DNA of 53,080 nt, taken from assembly GCA_013204045.1 (NCBI GenBank), contig JABMOQ010000033.1:1-53080 (forward strand). Reading direction: 5' to 3'. Below are positions 34,733-42,784 of this stretch, piece after piece. The notes under the pieces were generated by a model that was not told the DNA's origin, did not search any database, and saw only the letters and a program-made list of their open reading frames with translations. This stretch comes from Rhodospirillaceae bacterium (GTDB lineage Bacteria; Pseudomonadota; Alphaproteobacteria; Rhodospirillales; JABHCV01). Within the stretch, counting starts at the first letter, position 1. Each line of letters opens with the position of its first letter. The position numbers and the translations under genes were made by a program.

Positions 34733-36081
34733 CTTCGGCGAACGGCATCATTATCGCCGCACCGGCATCGGGCAGCGGCAAGACCGTATTGACCTTGGGG
34801 CTGCTCAGGCATTTGTCGCGCACCGGTGTCGCCGTGTCTTCGGCCAAGGCCGGCCCCGACTACATAGACCCATCCTTTCACGCCGCCGCGACCGGCAAGT
34901 CGTGCTTCAACCTTGATCCGTGGGCCATGCGCCCGTCGTTGCTGGCGGCCACCGCTGCCGCAACCGGGGCCGCCAGCACTGTTATCTGCGAGGGGGTCAT
35001 GGGGCTGTTCGATGGGGCGGTCATGGAGCAGGGCTCGACCGCCGATTTGGCGGAAATAACCGGCTGGCCGGTGATCCTGGTGATCGATGCCGGCGCTCAA
35101 GGGGCATCTGCCGCCGCCGTGCTCAGGGGGTTTGCGACTCACAGGCCCGGGCTTACCCTGGCCGGCGTCATATTCAATCGTACGGGTGGTGAGAAGCACC
35201 AAAATATTCTGAGAAATGCGGTGGCCACGGCGCTGCCGGACATCAAGGTTCTTGGCTGTCTGCCCCGGCAACAGGGGTTGGAAATCAGCGGACGCCATCT
35301 GGGCCTGATTCAGGCGGCAGAGATTCGCAATATTGACAGCCTTCTCGATGCGGCCGCCGATCTGGTCAGTGAACATATTGATGTGGCGGCGATCATGGAT
35401 CTGGCATCACCCCTTAAAACCGATAACGTTCCGGATGCGGCGCCCTATCCCGTGCAACCGATCGGCCAGCACATCGCCATCGCCGCCGACGAGGCTTTTT
35501 CGTTCTGTTATCCGCTGACCATTGACGGGTGGCGCGCCCAGGGTGTGGAAATTTCCTTTTTCTCGCCCCTTGATGACCAGTCGCCGGATGAAAGCGCCGA
35601 CGCCGTATTTTTGCCGGGCGGGTATCCGGAACTGTACGGTTACCGGTTGTCATCGGCGAGCCGTTTTCAGGAAGGTTTGCGCGCTGCGGTGGGGCGCGGG
35701 GCGCTGGTTTATGGGGAATGCGGCGGTTACATGGCCCTGGGCAAGGGCATGATCGACGCCGACGGCGCCCGCCACGCCATGGCCGGACTGCTGCCGCTGG
35801 AAACATCCTTCGCCACCCGGCAGCTTCATCTGGGCTATCGCCAGGTTGAACTGGATACCGGTGGCGCCCTTGGCTGCGGCGGGTTGTTGGGGAAACCTGG
35901 CACCCGTTACCGGGGCCATGAATTTCATTATGCGACGGTTCTGAATGAAAGCCCCGGCGCACCGCTGTTTAAATGCCTCGACGTATCGGGCAATGATCTC
36001 GGGCTGGCGGGGCTGGCGGATGGCCGGGTCATGGGATCATTCATCCACCTGATTGACCGCGTGGGCGATGAAAATGGATAA
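34729..36081 (+). CDS. cobB: Cobyrinic/hydrogenobyrinic acid a,c-diamide synthase
   Basis: 450 residues (CobB/CbiA). The P-loop is APASGSGKTVLTLGLLRHL and is followed by SSAKAGPDYIDPSFHAA. The C-terminal amidotransferase domain has FLPGGYPELYG and the nucleophile in VYGECGGYMALG. It amidates carboxylates a and c with glutamine and ATP. The start is GTG 34729 within the TGA overlap of sco. The 3' end overlaps the YcgN-like gene by about 14 bp. Whether it prefers the cobalt-free or cobalt form cannot be told from the sequence. Confidence 0.94.
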   Translation: MTSANGIIIAAPASGSGKTVLTLGLLRHLSRTGVAVSSAKAGPDYIDPSFHAAATGKSCFNLDPWAMRPSLLAATAAATGAASTVICEGVMGLFDGAVMEQGSTADLAEITGWPVILVIDAGAQGASAAAVLRGFATHRPGLTLAGVIFNRTGGEKHQNILRNAVATALPDIKVLGCLPRQQGLEISGRHLGLIQAAEIRNIDSLLDAAADLVSEHIDVAAIMDLASPLKTDNVPDAAPYPVQPIGQHIAIAADEAFSFCYPLTIDGWRAQGVEISFFSPLDDQSPDESADAVFLPGGYPELYGYRLSSASRFQEGLRAAVGRGALVYGECGGYMALGKGMIDADGARHAMAGLLPLETSFATRQLHLGYRQVELDTGGALGCGGLLGKPGTRYRGHEFHYATVLNESPGAPLFKCLDVSGNDLGLAGLADGRVMGSFIHLIDRVGDENG

Positions 36082-36529
36082 GCGCCCGGCAACGCCCGAG
36101 CCGCCGTTCTGGCATACCAAGACGCTCGCCAAAATGAACACCCAGGAATGGGAATCCCTTTGCGACGGTTGTGCCAGATGTTGCCTGGAAAAACTTGAAG
36201 ACTCCGATACCGGCGTCGTCAGCTACACGGAAGTCGCCTGCGGGCTGCTCGATATCAAGAAATGTAAATGCTCAAATTATGACGAGCGTCAAAAATTCAT
36301 GCCCGATTGTGAAAAGCTGACACCGGCCAATATCATGTTCCTGAAATGGATGCCGTCGACCTGCGCTTACAAACTGTTGGCCGAAGGCAAAGACCTGCCG
36401 GACTGGCATCCGTTAATCACCGGTGACCCCGAGTCCGTACATAAAGCCGGTATTTCGGTTCGCAAGCGCGCCGTCGCGGCCACCGAGGCCGGCGACCTTG
36501 AAGATCATATTGTCAGCTGGCCGGAGTAA
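36068..36529 (+). CDS. YcgN / UPF0260 cysteine-rich protein
   Basis: About 153 residues with many conserved cysteines: LCDGCARCCLEK, a CKCSNY motif and PDCEKLTP. The ending LITGDPESVHKAGISVRKRA is typical of the UPF0260 (YcgN) family, which probably binds zinc or an Fe-S cluster. The function is not established. ATG 36068 is preferred over the TTG at 36053; ATG 36074 is also possible. The start overlaps cobB and the stop overlaps the next gene by 1 bp. Confidence 0.87.
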   Translation: MKMDKRPATPEPPFWHTKTLAKMNTQEWESLCDGCARCCLEKLEDSDTGVVSYTEVACGLLDIKKCKCSNYDERQKFMPDCEKLTPANIMFLKWMPSTCAYKLLAEGKDLPDWHPLITGDPESVHKAGISVRKRAVAATEAGDLEDHIVSWPE

Positions 36530-37254
36530 TGAATGTGCCGGGACGCCGCAAACCCATTCGCGAAAAACAGCACACCATTGACGTCGGTGGACGAAGCGTG
36601 CCGCTGCTGCTGCGTCATCACCCGCGCGCCCGCAGGCTGATTCTGAAAATAGATGCCGAAACCGACGGCGCCGTGGTCACCATCCCGCCGGGAACGACAA
36701 TCGCCGACGGGCTGGAGATGGCGAAACGCCAGTCGGACTGGATCGTCCGGCAACTTGATGGGCTGCCGCGCCGGGTGCCGTTCGAGGATGGTCGGCGCGT
36801 GCCGTTTATGGGGCAAGATCTTCTGATCCGCCATATGCCCGCCAGCCGCGGCACCGTGTGGATAGAAGGCGACACATTATGCGTCGCCGGACAGGCCGAA
36901 CACCTTGCCCGCCGACTGACCGACTGGATGAAGAGGCGCGTGCGCCAGGAAATCTCCGCAAAGGTCGAGGAGAAGGCCGCACGAATCCAATGCCGGGCCG
37001 GACGCATCTCCATCCGCGACACCCGCACCAGATGGGGCTCGTGCACCGAAGGCGGCGGCCTGTCGTTTAGTTGGCGGTTGGTCATGACGCCGGGTTACGT
37101 GCTCGATTATGTGGTCGCCCACGAAGTCGCCCATCTTGTCCATATGGATCATGGGGCCCGGTTCTGGTCCCTGGTCGAGGACCTGGCCGCCGACATGAAG
37201 GGGGCCAAACACTGGATCGACGGACAGGGTGCCACCCTGCACCGGATCGGCTGA
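36529..37254 (+). CDS. YgjP-like M48-family metallopeptidase
   Basis: 241 residues. The zinc-binding motif HEVAHLVHMDHGARFW supplies HExxH and a downstream His. Upstream are RRLILKIDAETDGAVVTIP and RDTRTRWGSCTEGGGLSFSW, both typical of the YgjP/DUF45 family of cytosolic metallohydrolases. The biological substrate is unknown. It starts at ATG 36529, directly coupled to the YcgN-like gene. Confidence 0.88.
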   Translation: MNVPGRRKPIREKQHTIDVGGRSVPLLLRHHPRARRLILKIDAETDGAVVTIPPGTTIADGLEMAKRQSDWIVRQLDGLPRRVPFEDGRRVPFMGQDLLIRHMPASRGTVWIEGDTLCVAGQAEHLARRLTDWMKRRVRQEISAKVEEKAARIQCRAGRISIRDTRTRWGSCTEGGGLSFSWRLVMTPGYVLDYVVAHEVAHLVHMDHGARFWSLVEDLAADMKGAKHWIDGQGATLHRIG

Positions 37255-37268
37255 AAGGTTCGCCGCCC

Positions 37269-37985
37269 ATGCCCCTGTCGGCCCTGATATTCGATGTGGA
37301 CGGCACCCTTGCCGATACCGAAGATGCCCACCGCCTGGCCTTCAATGCGGCCTTCGCCGATTATGGCTTCCATTGGAAGTGGGACCGCGATGTTTACACC
37401 CGGCTGCTGGCGGTGACCGGCGGGCGGGCGCGCATCCGCCATTTCCTTGAAGGCGCCGCCCCAGACATGCTGGAACGTGCCGACATCGGCGATGTGATCG
37501 CCAGCCTGCACAAGTGCAAGACCGATCATTACGTTGCCGCCCTTAATTCAGGCGGCGTACCGCTGCGCCCCGGCGTCGAAAGGCTGTTGCGCGAAGCCCA
37601 CGCCGAAAGCGGCCTGCGCCTGGCCATCGCAACGACGACGACGCCCGTCAACATTCAGGCCTTGATTGAAAACACCCTGGGCGCCGAGGCCCTTGATTGG
37701 TTCGACGCCATCGGCGCCGCCGATTGTGTTGAAAATCTGAAGCCGGCACCCGATGTCTATCTCTGGGTGCTCGATCGGCTGGGGCTGGATGCGGCCGATT
37801 GCCTGGCCCTGGAAGACAGTGCCAACGGCCTTAAGGCGGCCAGCGCCGCCGGCCTGAAAACGGTGATTACCGCCTGTCCATATACGGCGCATCATGATTT
37901 CGGCGGCGCCCTTCGGGTACTCGGCGGGCTCGGCGATGATGTCGATGTTGGAACGCTCAGGGGCTGGCACGGCGCGCCGGGATAA
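37269..37985 (+). CDS. HAD-superfamily phosphatase, CbbY/beta-phosphoglucomutase-like
   Basis: 238 residues. The HAD motif I is LIFDVDGTLADTEDAHR with the nucleophilic Asp. Motif II is IATTTT, the Lys region is NLKPAPDVY and motif IV is LALEDSANGLKAASAAG. The cap is helical, as in subfamily IA. CbbY-type proteins dephosphorylate sugar phosphates such as xylulose 1,5-bisphosphate. No Calvin-cycle neighbour is visible, so the substrate is open. It lies 14 bp after the YgjP-like gene, probably in the same operon. Confidence 0.86.
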   Translation: MPLSALIFDVDGTLADTEDAHRLAFNAAFADYGFHWKWDRDVYTRLLAVTGGRARIRHFLEGAAPDMLERADIGDVIASLHKCKTDHYVAALNSGGVPLRPGVERLLREAHAESGLRLAIATTTTPVNIQALIENTLGAEALDWFDAIGAADCVENLKPAPDVYLWVLDRLGLDAADCLALEDSANGLKAASAAGLKTVITACPYTAHHDFGGALRVLGGLGDDVDVGTLRGWHGAPG

Positions 37986-38045
37986 TGCCTTGTTAAATAT
38001 ATTTTTTCCTTTCAGGCAGCATTAAGGTGACGGCCTAAAAATTAG

Positions 38046-39116
38046 GTGATTGTCCAGAAAAACGGCAAAGAAAACATGTCACATAACAGGCTGATTCTTT
38101 TCATAGGCACCATGGCGGCGGTCATGCTGATCGCCGCCGCCGCGACCCTGAGCCTGAATCGCATCGAAACCGGTGCCCGCGCCGAACTGCGCCAGTCCAT
38201 GGAGACGATTCTGCAAACCTCGCACCAGTCCCTGCGCACGTGGTTCCGCGACAAGGAATCGACGGCCAAGGTGTGGGCCGCCAACGAGCATCTGCTATCG
38301 CTAACGCAAGCGCTTTTGCAGGTGCCGACCACCCGGCAGGATCTGGCCACCGCCCCGGCACAAAGGAAAATGCGCGACCTGCTGGCGCCGGTGTTCAAAA
38401 GCTGGGGCTACAAGGGTTTTTTCCTCATCAATCATGAAGATGTAAACATCGCCTCATCCCGCGATATCAATCTTGGCGTGACCAATCTTCTGGTCGGCCA
38501 GGAAAATTTCCTGGAACGGGCGTGGCGGGGCGAAACCCTGATCAGCATGCCGCTGCCGTCCGACGTGGCGCTTCGGGATTATGCCGGCGAAATGGTCGAG
38601 GGGTTGGCGACCATGTTCGCGGCTTCGGCCATCCGCGATGCCGGCGGCGACGTGATCGCGGTGCTGGCTTTCCGCCTGGGCCCGGACGAAACAGGGCTGT
38701 CTGGTTCGGTGCCCAAAAGGGAAGCACAAGCCCTGCCCGACATCGGGGGCCGGGTGCTGTATGTGGAAGACAATCCGGCCAACCTGCAGCTGATGGAAAT
38801 GATCATGGACGGCATGTACGGCATCGAGATGATCTCGGCCCATAGCGCCGAAATGGGCATCGAAATGGCGCGCAGCCAGAAACCCCATGTTATTTTGATG
38901 GATATCAACCTGCCCGGCAAGGATGGCTTCGAGGCATTGGAAAAACTGCTGGAATATCCGGAAACCCGCACCATCCCGGTGATTGCCATCTCCGCCCGGG
39001 CCACCAAGCGCGATATCGACAAGGGGGTGGCAGCGGGCTTTTTCGAATACCTGACCAAGCCGATTCAGGTGGCGGCGGTGACGGCGTCCATCGAACGCGC
39101 CTTGAAGCAGCATTGA
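38046..39116 (+). CDS. Membrane-anchored Cache-like sensor fused directly to a response-regulator receiver
   Basis: 356 residues. One N-terminal helix (about 17-37) precedes a region of about 190 residues that looks like an extracytoplasmic Cache-type sensor (SHQSLRTWFRDKESTAKVWA, GFFLINHEDVNIASS). A CheY-like receiver follows (about 235-356) with VLYVEDNPANLQLM, the phosphoacceptor Asp in ILMDINLPGKDGF, and a YLTKPI lysine motif. No second membrane helix or kinase domain is seen between them, which is unusual. GTG 38046 is used. ATG 38076 (MSHNRLILFIG) is equally plausible. It is followed closely by the YbaK-like gene. Confidence 0.75.
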   Translation: MIVQKNGKENMSHNRLILFIGTMAAVMLIAAAATLSLNRIETGARAELRQSMETILQTSHQSLRTWFRDKESTAKVWAANEHLLSLTQALLQVPTTRQDLATAPAQRKMRDLLAPVFKSWGYKGFFLINHEDVNIASSRDINLGVTNLLVGQENFLERAWRGETLISMPLPSDVALRDYAGEMVEGLATMFAASAIRDAGGDVIAVLAFRLGPDETGLSGSVPKREAQALPDIGGRVLYVEDNPANLQLMEMIMDGMYGIEMISAHSAEMGIEMARSQKPHVILMDINLPGKDGFEALEKLLEYPETRTIPVIAISARATKRDIDKGVAAGFFEYLTKPIQVAAVTASIERALKQH

Positions 39117-39127
39117 CGGCAGGCCCC

Positions 39128-39616
39128 ATGGGACTGGAAACCGACATCAGGAACATGCTCGAAGCCTCCGGCGTCGCCCATGAAATCATCCCCTGCGATC
39201 CGGCGCTGGCTGATACGGCTGTGTTTTGTGACCATTACGGATATTCCCCGGACATCTCGGCCAACACCATCATCGTTAAATCCAAAACCGGCGAACAAAA
39301 ATATGCCGCCTGTGTGGTGCTGGCGACGACGCGCCTCGACGTCAACAAAACGGTTCGCAAAAAGCTGGCGGCGCGCAAGGTTTCCTTCGCCACCACGGAA
39401 GAAGCCGAAAAGCTGACCGGCATGACATCCGGCGGCGTCATGCCGCTGTTGCTGCCCGGGGGTTTGCCGCTGTGGATCGATGCCCGCATCATGGACCTGG
39501 ACCGGGTTATCCTCGGCGGCGGCTCGCGGTCTTTGAAGGTGATTGTCGAGCCGGCGGTCTTCGCCACGCTGGCGGGAACCGAAATCGTCCCCGGCCTGGC
39601 CCTCGACATCAACTGA
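39128..39616 (+). CDS. YbaK/EbsC-family aminoacyl-tRNA deacylase-like protein
   Basis: 162 residues from ATG 39128; a TTG at 39113 is also in frame. Family features are IIVKSKTGEQKYAACVVLA, VRKKLAARKVSFATTEEAEKLTGM and the GGVMPLLLPGGLPLWIDARI segment. Members of this family hydrolyse mischarged aminoacyl-tRNA, such as Cys-tRNA(Pro), or related thioesters. The usual specificity cannot be assigned. It is the last core gene before the islands and is followed by a strong terminator. Confidence 0.85.
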   Translation: MGLETDIRNMLEASGVAHEIIPCDPALADTAVFCDHYGYSPDISANTIIVKSKTGEQKYAACVVLATTRLDVNKTVRKKLAARKVSFATTEEAEKLTGMTSGGVMPLLLPGGLPLWIDARIMDLDRVILGGGSRSLKVIVEPAVFATLAGTEIVPGLALDIN

Positions 39617-39715
39617 AATAGGGCTTCCCGTTAGCAACACCATAGCAACATGGCGGCAATCAACCGGCAACACGCATTGGTTATATTTCTAATGCCTGAT
39701 CAATACCAGGCACGT

Positions 39716-39782
39716 GCGGACCAGGGGCATGATTGCCCCCCGATCATAACCCCCCCTAACCCCTGGTCCGCCTCCCTTTTTT
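39716..39782 (+). terminator. Strong rho-independent terminator
   Basis: A perfect 12-bp inverted repeat, GCGGACCAGGGG (39716-39727) and CCCCTGGTCCGC (39760-39771), encloses a nested GGGGCA-TGAT-TGCCCC hairpin and is followed by a run of six T (39777-39782). It lies about 100 bp after the YbaK-like stop codon and just before the first tRNA-derived repeat. Confidence 0.8.
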
Positions 39783-39864
39783 CACAAGCCCGGTTGCGAT
39801 TTTCAGCGCCATCCACACAATCGTGGCGGGCCACCGCTGCGGAAAAAAATACCTAAACCAGGGG

Positions 39865-39914
39865 AAAATGGTGCACCCGGCGAGATTCTAACTCACGACC
39901 TCTGCCTTCGGAGG
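39865..39914 (-). repeat. Left attachment repeat: decayed 3' end of tRNA-Arg(CCG)
   Basis: On the minus strand this 50-bp block reads as a tRNA 3' half: anticodon loop CTCCGAA with CCG, a GGCAG anticodon-stem strand, T-arm GTGAG/CTCGC, acceptor strand CGGGTGC and ACCA. It is followed (to the right) by unrelated sequence, so there is no 5' half. It matches the copy at 44831-44880 at 49 of 50 positions. The difference, at 39889, changes the T-loop. It marks the outer boundary of island 1. Confidence 0.85.
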
Positions 39915-40124
39915 GTGCCAGCTCGAATAAAACGATAGTTAAATCAACGCGTTGTTCGGGTGCTGTTGCGTACAAACACCTGAGACAATGCAGATGGAGT
40001 CCGCTATTAGCCAAAAGCGACCGTCGTTACGACCAAGCGAATAATCTTTAGGGAGGATTTTCAAATAGCGAATTGGATTCTTAGTTGCCCAATAGGACAA
40101 AATGGAGCATTCCCGCGGAGGGGA
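39915..40124. other. Non-coding left end of island 1
   Basis: About 210 bp between the left repeat and the acyltransferase gene. No ORF, RNA gene or strong hairpin was recognised. Confidence 0.4.
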
Positions 40125-40959
40125 TCATTCAGGAAATTCCTCTCTCCATCGCTGAACAATATCGGCTGGAAACCTGACGTGATCAGGTCGGCAGTGATAA
40201 TGCCTTCGCCATGGATAGGCGGGCTTCTTGGTGCCCGTCAATCTGATACGTTCGACACTTCCTTTTAAGGACATGGGGTTACCGGCAGCGATCGTCAAAT
40301 CTGGGACATCACGGTTAACCAAGGTGTGAGATCCGACAAAGGCGTCCCTTCCTATCTTGCAGCCCGGCAGCACCGTAATCCGTGTGCCTAATACAGCATA
40401 ATCACCAACGGTCGGTCCCTTGTCCCCAAGGGATGGGGGATGGGGGTCATTGGTAAAAATACAATACGGAAATATCCAAACAAAATTACCGATTTTGGCA
40501 CCTTGGCATAGGTGCACGTTATTATATGTGAAAACAAAATCGCCGACCGTCAGATGGCCTTCCACCTCTGTAGAGGTTCCAAATATACAGTTATCACCGA
40601 TTTTTGACTGTTCTCTAATAAGGACGTTATGCCCCGTTTTGAATTTGCTACCAATATTTGAACCTACGTAAAAAATTGAGTGAGACCTCAAGTGAGCGTT
40701 ATCGCCAATGACCAAACGATTAGTCCCATCAAATTCGCCAGCTCCAAGATAACAATAGGGCTCTACGACTGAGTTATCCCCCAACTCAACGCCGTCTCCA
40801 ATGGTAACAAAGTCACCAATGGTACAATTTTTGCCGATTACTGCATTTTCTGAGATGTTTCTAGAAATGACAGGCCCCTCTTAAAATATACATTCCCACT
40901 CTATTGCCAGCATAAAATGCGGGCCCGACTATATCAAAAGAATCGCTGCCCCTTGACAT
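40125..40959 (-). pseudogene. Left-handed beta-helix acyltransferase, apparent frameshift near the N-terminus
   Basis: The C-terminal 219 residues form a hexapeptide-repeat acyltransferase (GDNAHLRSHSIFYVGSNIGS, VGDYAVLGTRITVLPGCKIG, IAAGNPMSLKG), probably a trimeric O- or N-acyltransferase. Hexapeptide repeats continue in frame upstream (NISENAVIGKNCTIGDFVTI) to a stop at 40881-40883 with no ATG, GTG or TTG available before the internal TTG at 40784. In the next frame a plausible N-terminus starts at ATG 40959 (MSRGSDSFDIVGPAFYAGNR then MYILRG). Removing one G from the GGGG run at 40874-40878 would join the two frames. It is either a recent frameshift or a sequencing error. It is the last gene of the ACP cassette and probably transfers the acyl group made by it. 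Confidence 0.75.
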
Positions 40960-40998
40960 CAATAAATGCTCGGCGCCAAAGCTTGCCGGAAAAAATAA

Positions 40999-41274
40999 TC
41001 AGGCATTTGCAATGTGCTCAGCAAGGTTCCCGACGACAGCTAGATTTTTATTGTTGAAGTCGTCAATCGATATTTCGACATCATAGTTGGTCTCAATCTC
41101 AAAAAGCAGGTTAATAATATCCAACGAGTCAAACTGGAGGTCTTCAATAAAATGTAGTTCCCCCGAATCCCGGCCCGAAAAATCACCCAAATCATCTTTA
41201 TAAGAAACGGCCATTTTAACTAATTCTCTGGTCAGTTTTTCCTTAGGGTTTTCTGTCATAGCTTCTTCTTTCAT
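40999..41274 (-). CDS. Acyl carrier protein
   Basis: 91 residues, acidic and helical. The phosphopantetheine attachment Ser is in LQFDSLDIINLLFEIE. ATG 41274 is used; ATG 41259 (MTENPKEK) is an alternative. Acyl carrier proteins carry thioester-bound intermediates. This one lies between a KASIII-like gene (4-bp gap) and the acyltransferase, so it is probably a dedicated carrier for the cassette rather than the fatty-acid synthase AcpP. Confidence 0.9.
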   Translation of the reverse strand: MKEEAMTENPKEKLTRELVKMAVSYKDDLGDFSGRDSGELHFIEDLQFDSLDIINLLFEIETNYDVEISIDDFNNKNLAVVGNLAEHIANA

Positions 41275-41278
41275 TCAC

Positions 41279-42235
41279 TTACTTACTCATGATCACTACG
41301 CTTGCCCAAGACAAGCCAACCCCGAACCCCGACATAAAAATCTTTTCGGGACGAGGCCCATTGCTCAAAATGCCCCGACACAACGCGATCGGAATCGTGG
41401 AAGAGGTCGTATTCCCTATATCCGCAATATCGACAAGCACTTTCTCAGTTGGGATATTCAACCTCATAGCCAATGTTTTCAATACGTAACGGCTTGCTTG
41501 GTGAAATATCCATACATCTATATCTGGCGCTGTCAACTCGTTGGCTTCAAGGCATTTTGCCACTGATTTTGGTATCGATGACATGACAAAATTAAAGATG
41601 TTCTGCCCGTTCATATAAAGCGGTTCGATTAAATCGCGCCGCATTCCACTGCCACGAGCGATCAAGGAGTCCGATTTTTTACCGAAGGTACCAAAGTCGA
41701 ATTTACCTAATTTATAAGCCGGATTACGTCCAAGCCAAGTCGCCGAAGAGCCATCGCCAAACAATGGTGCTGTCGCGCGGTCTTTTTGGTCGATAATTTT
41801 TGAGTAGGTTTCTGCCGTTATCAGAATCGCATTGTCGAAACCGTTGGCTTCCATCATTCCCTGAGCAACACTTAAGCCATATACGTAACCCGAACAGCCC
41901 AGATTGATGTCAAGAGCTGCAACCGAAGAAGGTAATCCCAACCGATCCTGAACCAACGCTGATACCTGGGGCAGACAATAATCCGGCGTCTGAGTAACAA
42001 CGATCAACAAGTCAACCGCATTAGGATCGAGGTCAGTTTCATCCAACAACTTTGCCCCAGCAGCGGTCGCTAGATCGGATGTGTATTCATCTTCGGCTGC
42101 AATATGCCGCGAGAGAATACCCAGTTTTTCTCTTATAAACTGCTCATCAAATCCATGGTCCTCAATGACCCTATCATTTGAAACCGCTTCCCCAGGCACA
42201 AAGAACTTGATTTCCTTAATACCGACCGATCCCAT
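41279..42235 (-). CDS. 3-oxoacyl-ACP synthase III (KASIII/FabH)-like condensing enzyme
   Basis: 318 residues of thiolase fold with the full Cys-His-Asn triad: Cys in INLGCSGYVYGLSV, His in IFHQASRYVLKTLA and Asn in DIGNTTSSTIPIAL. FabH-type enzymes condense an acyl-CoA starter with malonyl-ACP. In sugar-modification loci relatives supply unusual acyl chains on a dedicated ACP. It is followed at once by the ACP gene and preceded by the MaoC-like gene. The substrate is unknown. Confidence 0.88.
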   Translation of the reverse strand: MGSVGIKEIKFFVPGEAVSNDRVIEDHGFDEQFIREKLGILSRHIAAEDEYTSDLATAAGAKLLDETDLDPNAVDLLIVVTQTPDYCLPQVSALVQDRLGLPSSVAALDINLGCSGYVYGLSVAQGMMEANGFDNAILITAETYSKIIDQKDRATAPLFGDGSSATWLGRNPAYKLGKFDFGTFGKKSDSLIARGSGMRRDLIEPLYMNGQNIFNFVMSSIPKSVAKCLEANELTAPDIDVWIFHQASRYVLKTLAMRLNIPTEKVLVDIADIGNTTSSTIPIALCRGILSNGPRPEKIFMSGFGVGLSWASVVIMSK

Positions 42236-42321
42236 TATTTATACGCCTCACATTTGGACAAAAAACCAATCAATTGAATATTCTTGATAATTCAAACAAG
42301 AAATCTAAATAAATTCGTCTA

Positions 42322-42741
42322 TTAATTATTTACCAGAATCTTAATAACCATATTCGTATCGGCGACTTGTACATTATTTTGATTAAAGCACTTTGCTTTA
42401 ATTTTTAATGCCTTCATGGACCTTAGCCGCCCGACAACCTCCACCGTCGCGGTGATCACATCGCCCATATAAACAGGGGCTAGGAAGCGAGTATTTTTCT
42501 CCAAGGCGACGACGACAGTTTCCTCGGAGCCAAATGTTTCGACCAGCGCTCCCGCAATCCGGCTTTCAGTTACAAAGCCGTTTGAAATGGCGCTCTTAAA
42601 TCCAAACTTTTTGCCCACCGTGTCATCGAAATGTATCGGGTTGAAATCACCGCTGATTTCAGCAAATTGATTGTTATACTCTATTGTCACCTGACGGGTT
42701 AAAGAACCTTTGTATCCAATGACAAAATCATCGAATTTCAT
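42322..42741 (-). CDS. MaoC-like (hot-dog fold) dehydratase/hydratase
   Basis: 139 residues with the hot-dog hydratase-2 motif FNPIHFDDTVGKKFGFKSAI, in which Asp and His are the usual catalytic pair, and the central FLAPVYMGDVITATVEVVGR strand. MaoC-like proteins hydrate or dehydrate acyl thioesters on CoA or ACP. Here it probably acts on a 3-hydroxyacyl intermediate of the cassette. The gap to the KASIII-like gene is 86 bp and to the HMG-CoA-synthase-like gene 43 bp, all on the same strand. Confidence 0.85.
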   Translation of the reverse strand: MKFDDFVIGYKGSLTRQVTIEYNNQFAEISGDFNPIHFDDTVGKKFGFKSAISNGFVTESRIAGALVETFGSEETVVVALEKNTRFLAPVYMGDVITATVEVVGRLRSMKALKIKAKCFNQNNVQVADTNMVIKILVNN

Positions 42742-42784
42742 GGATCATCATATCCTTTAATAACACATTTTGACGTTAAGTGTT

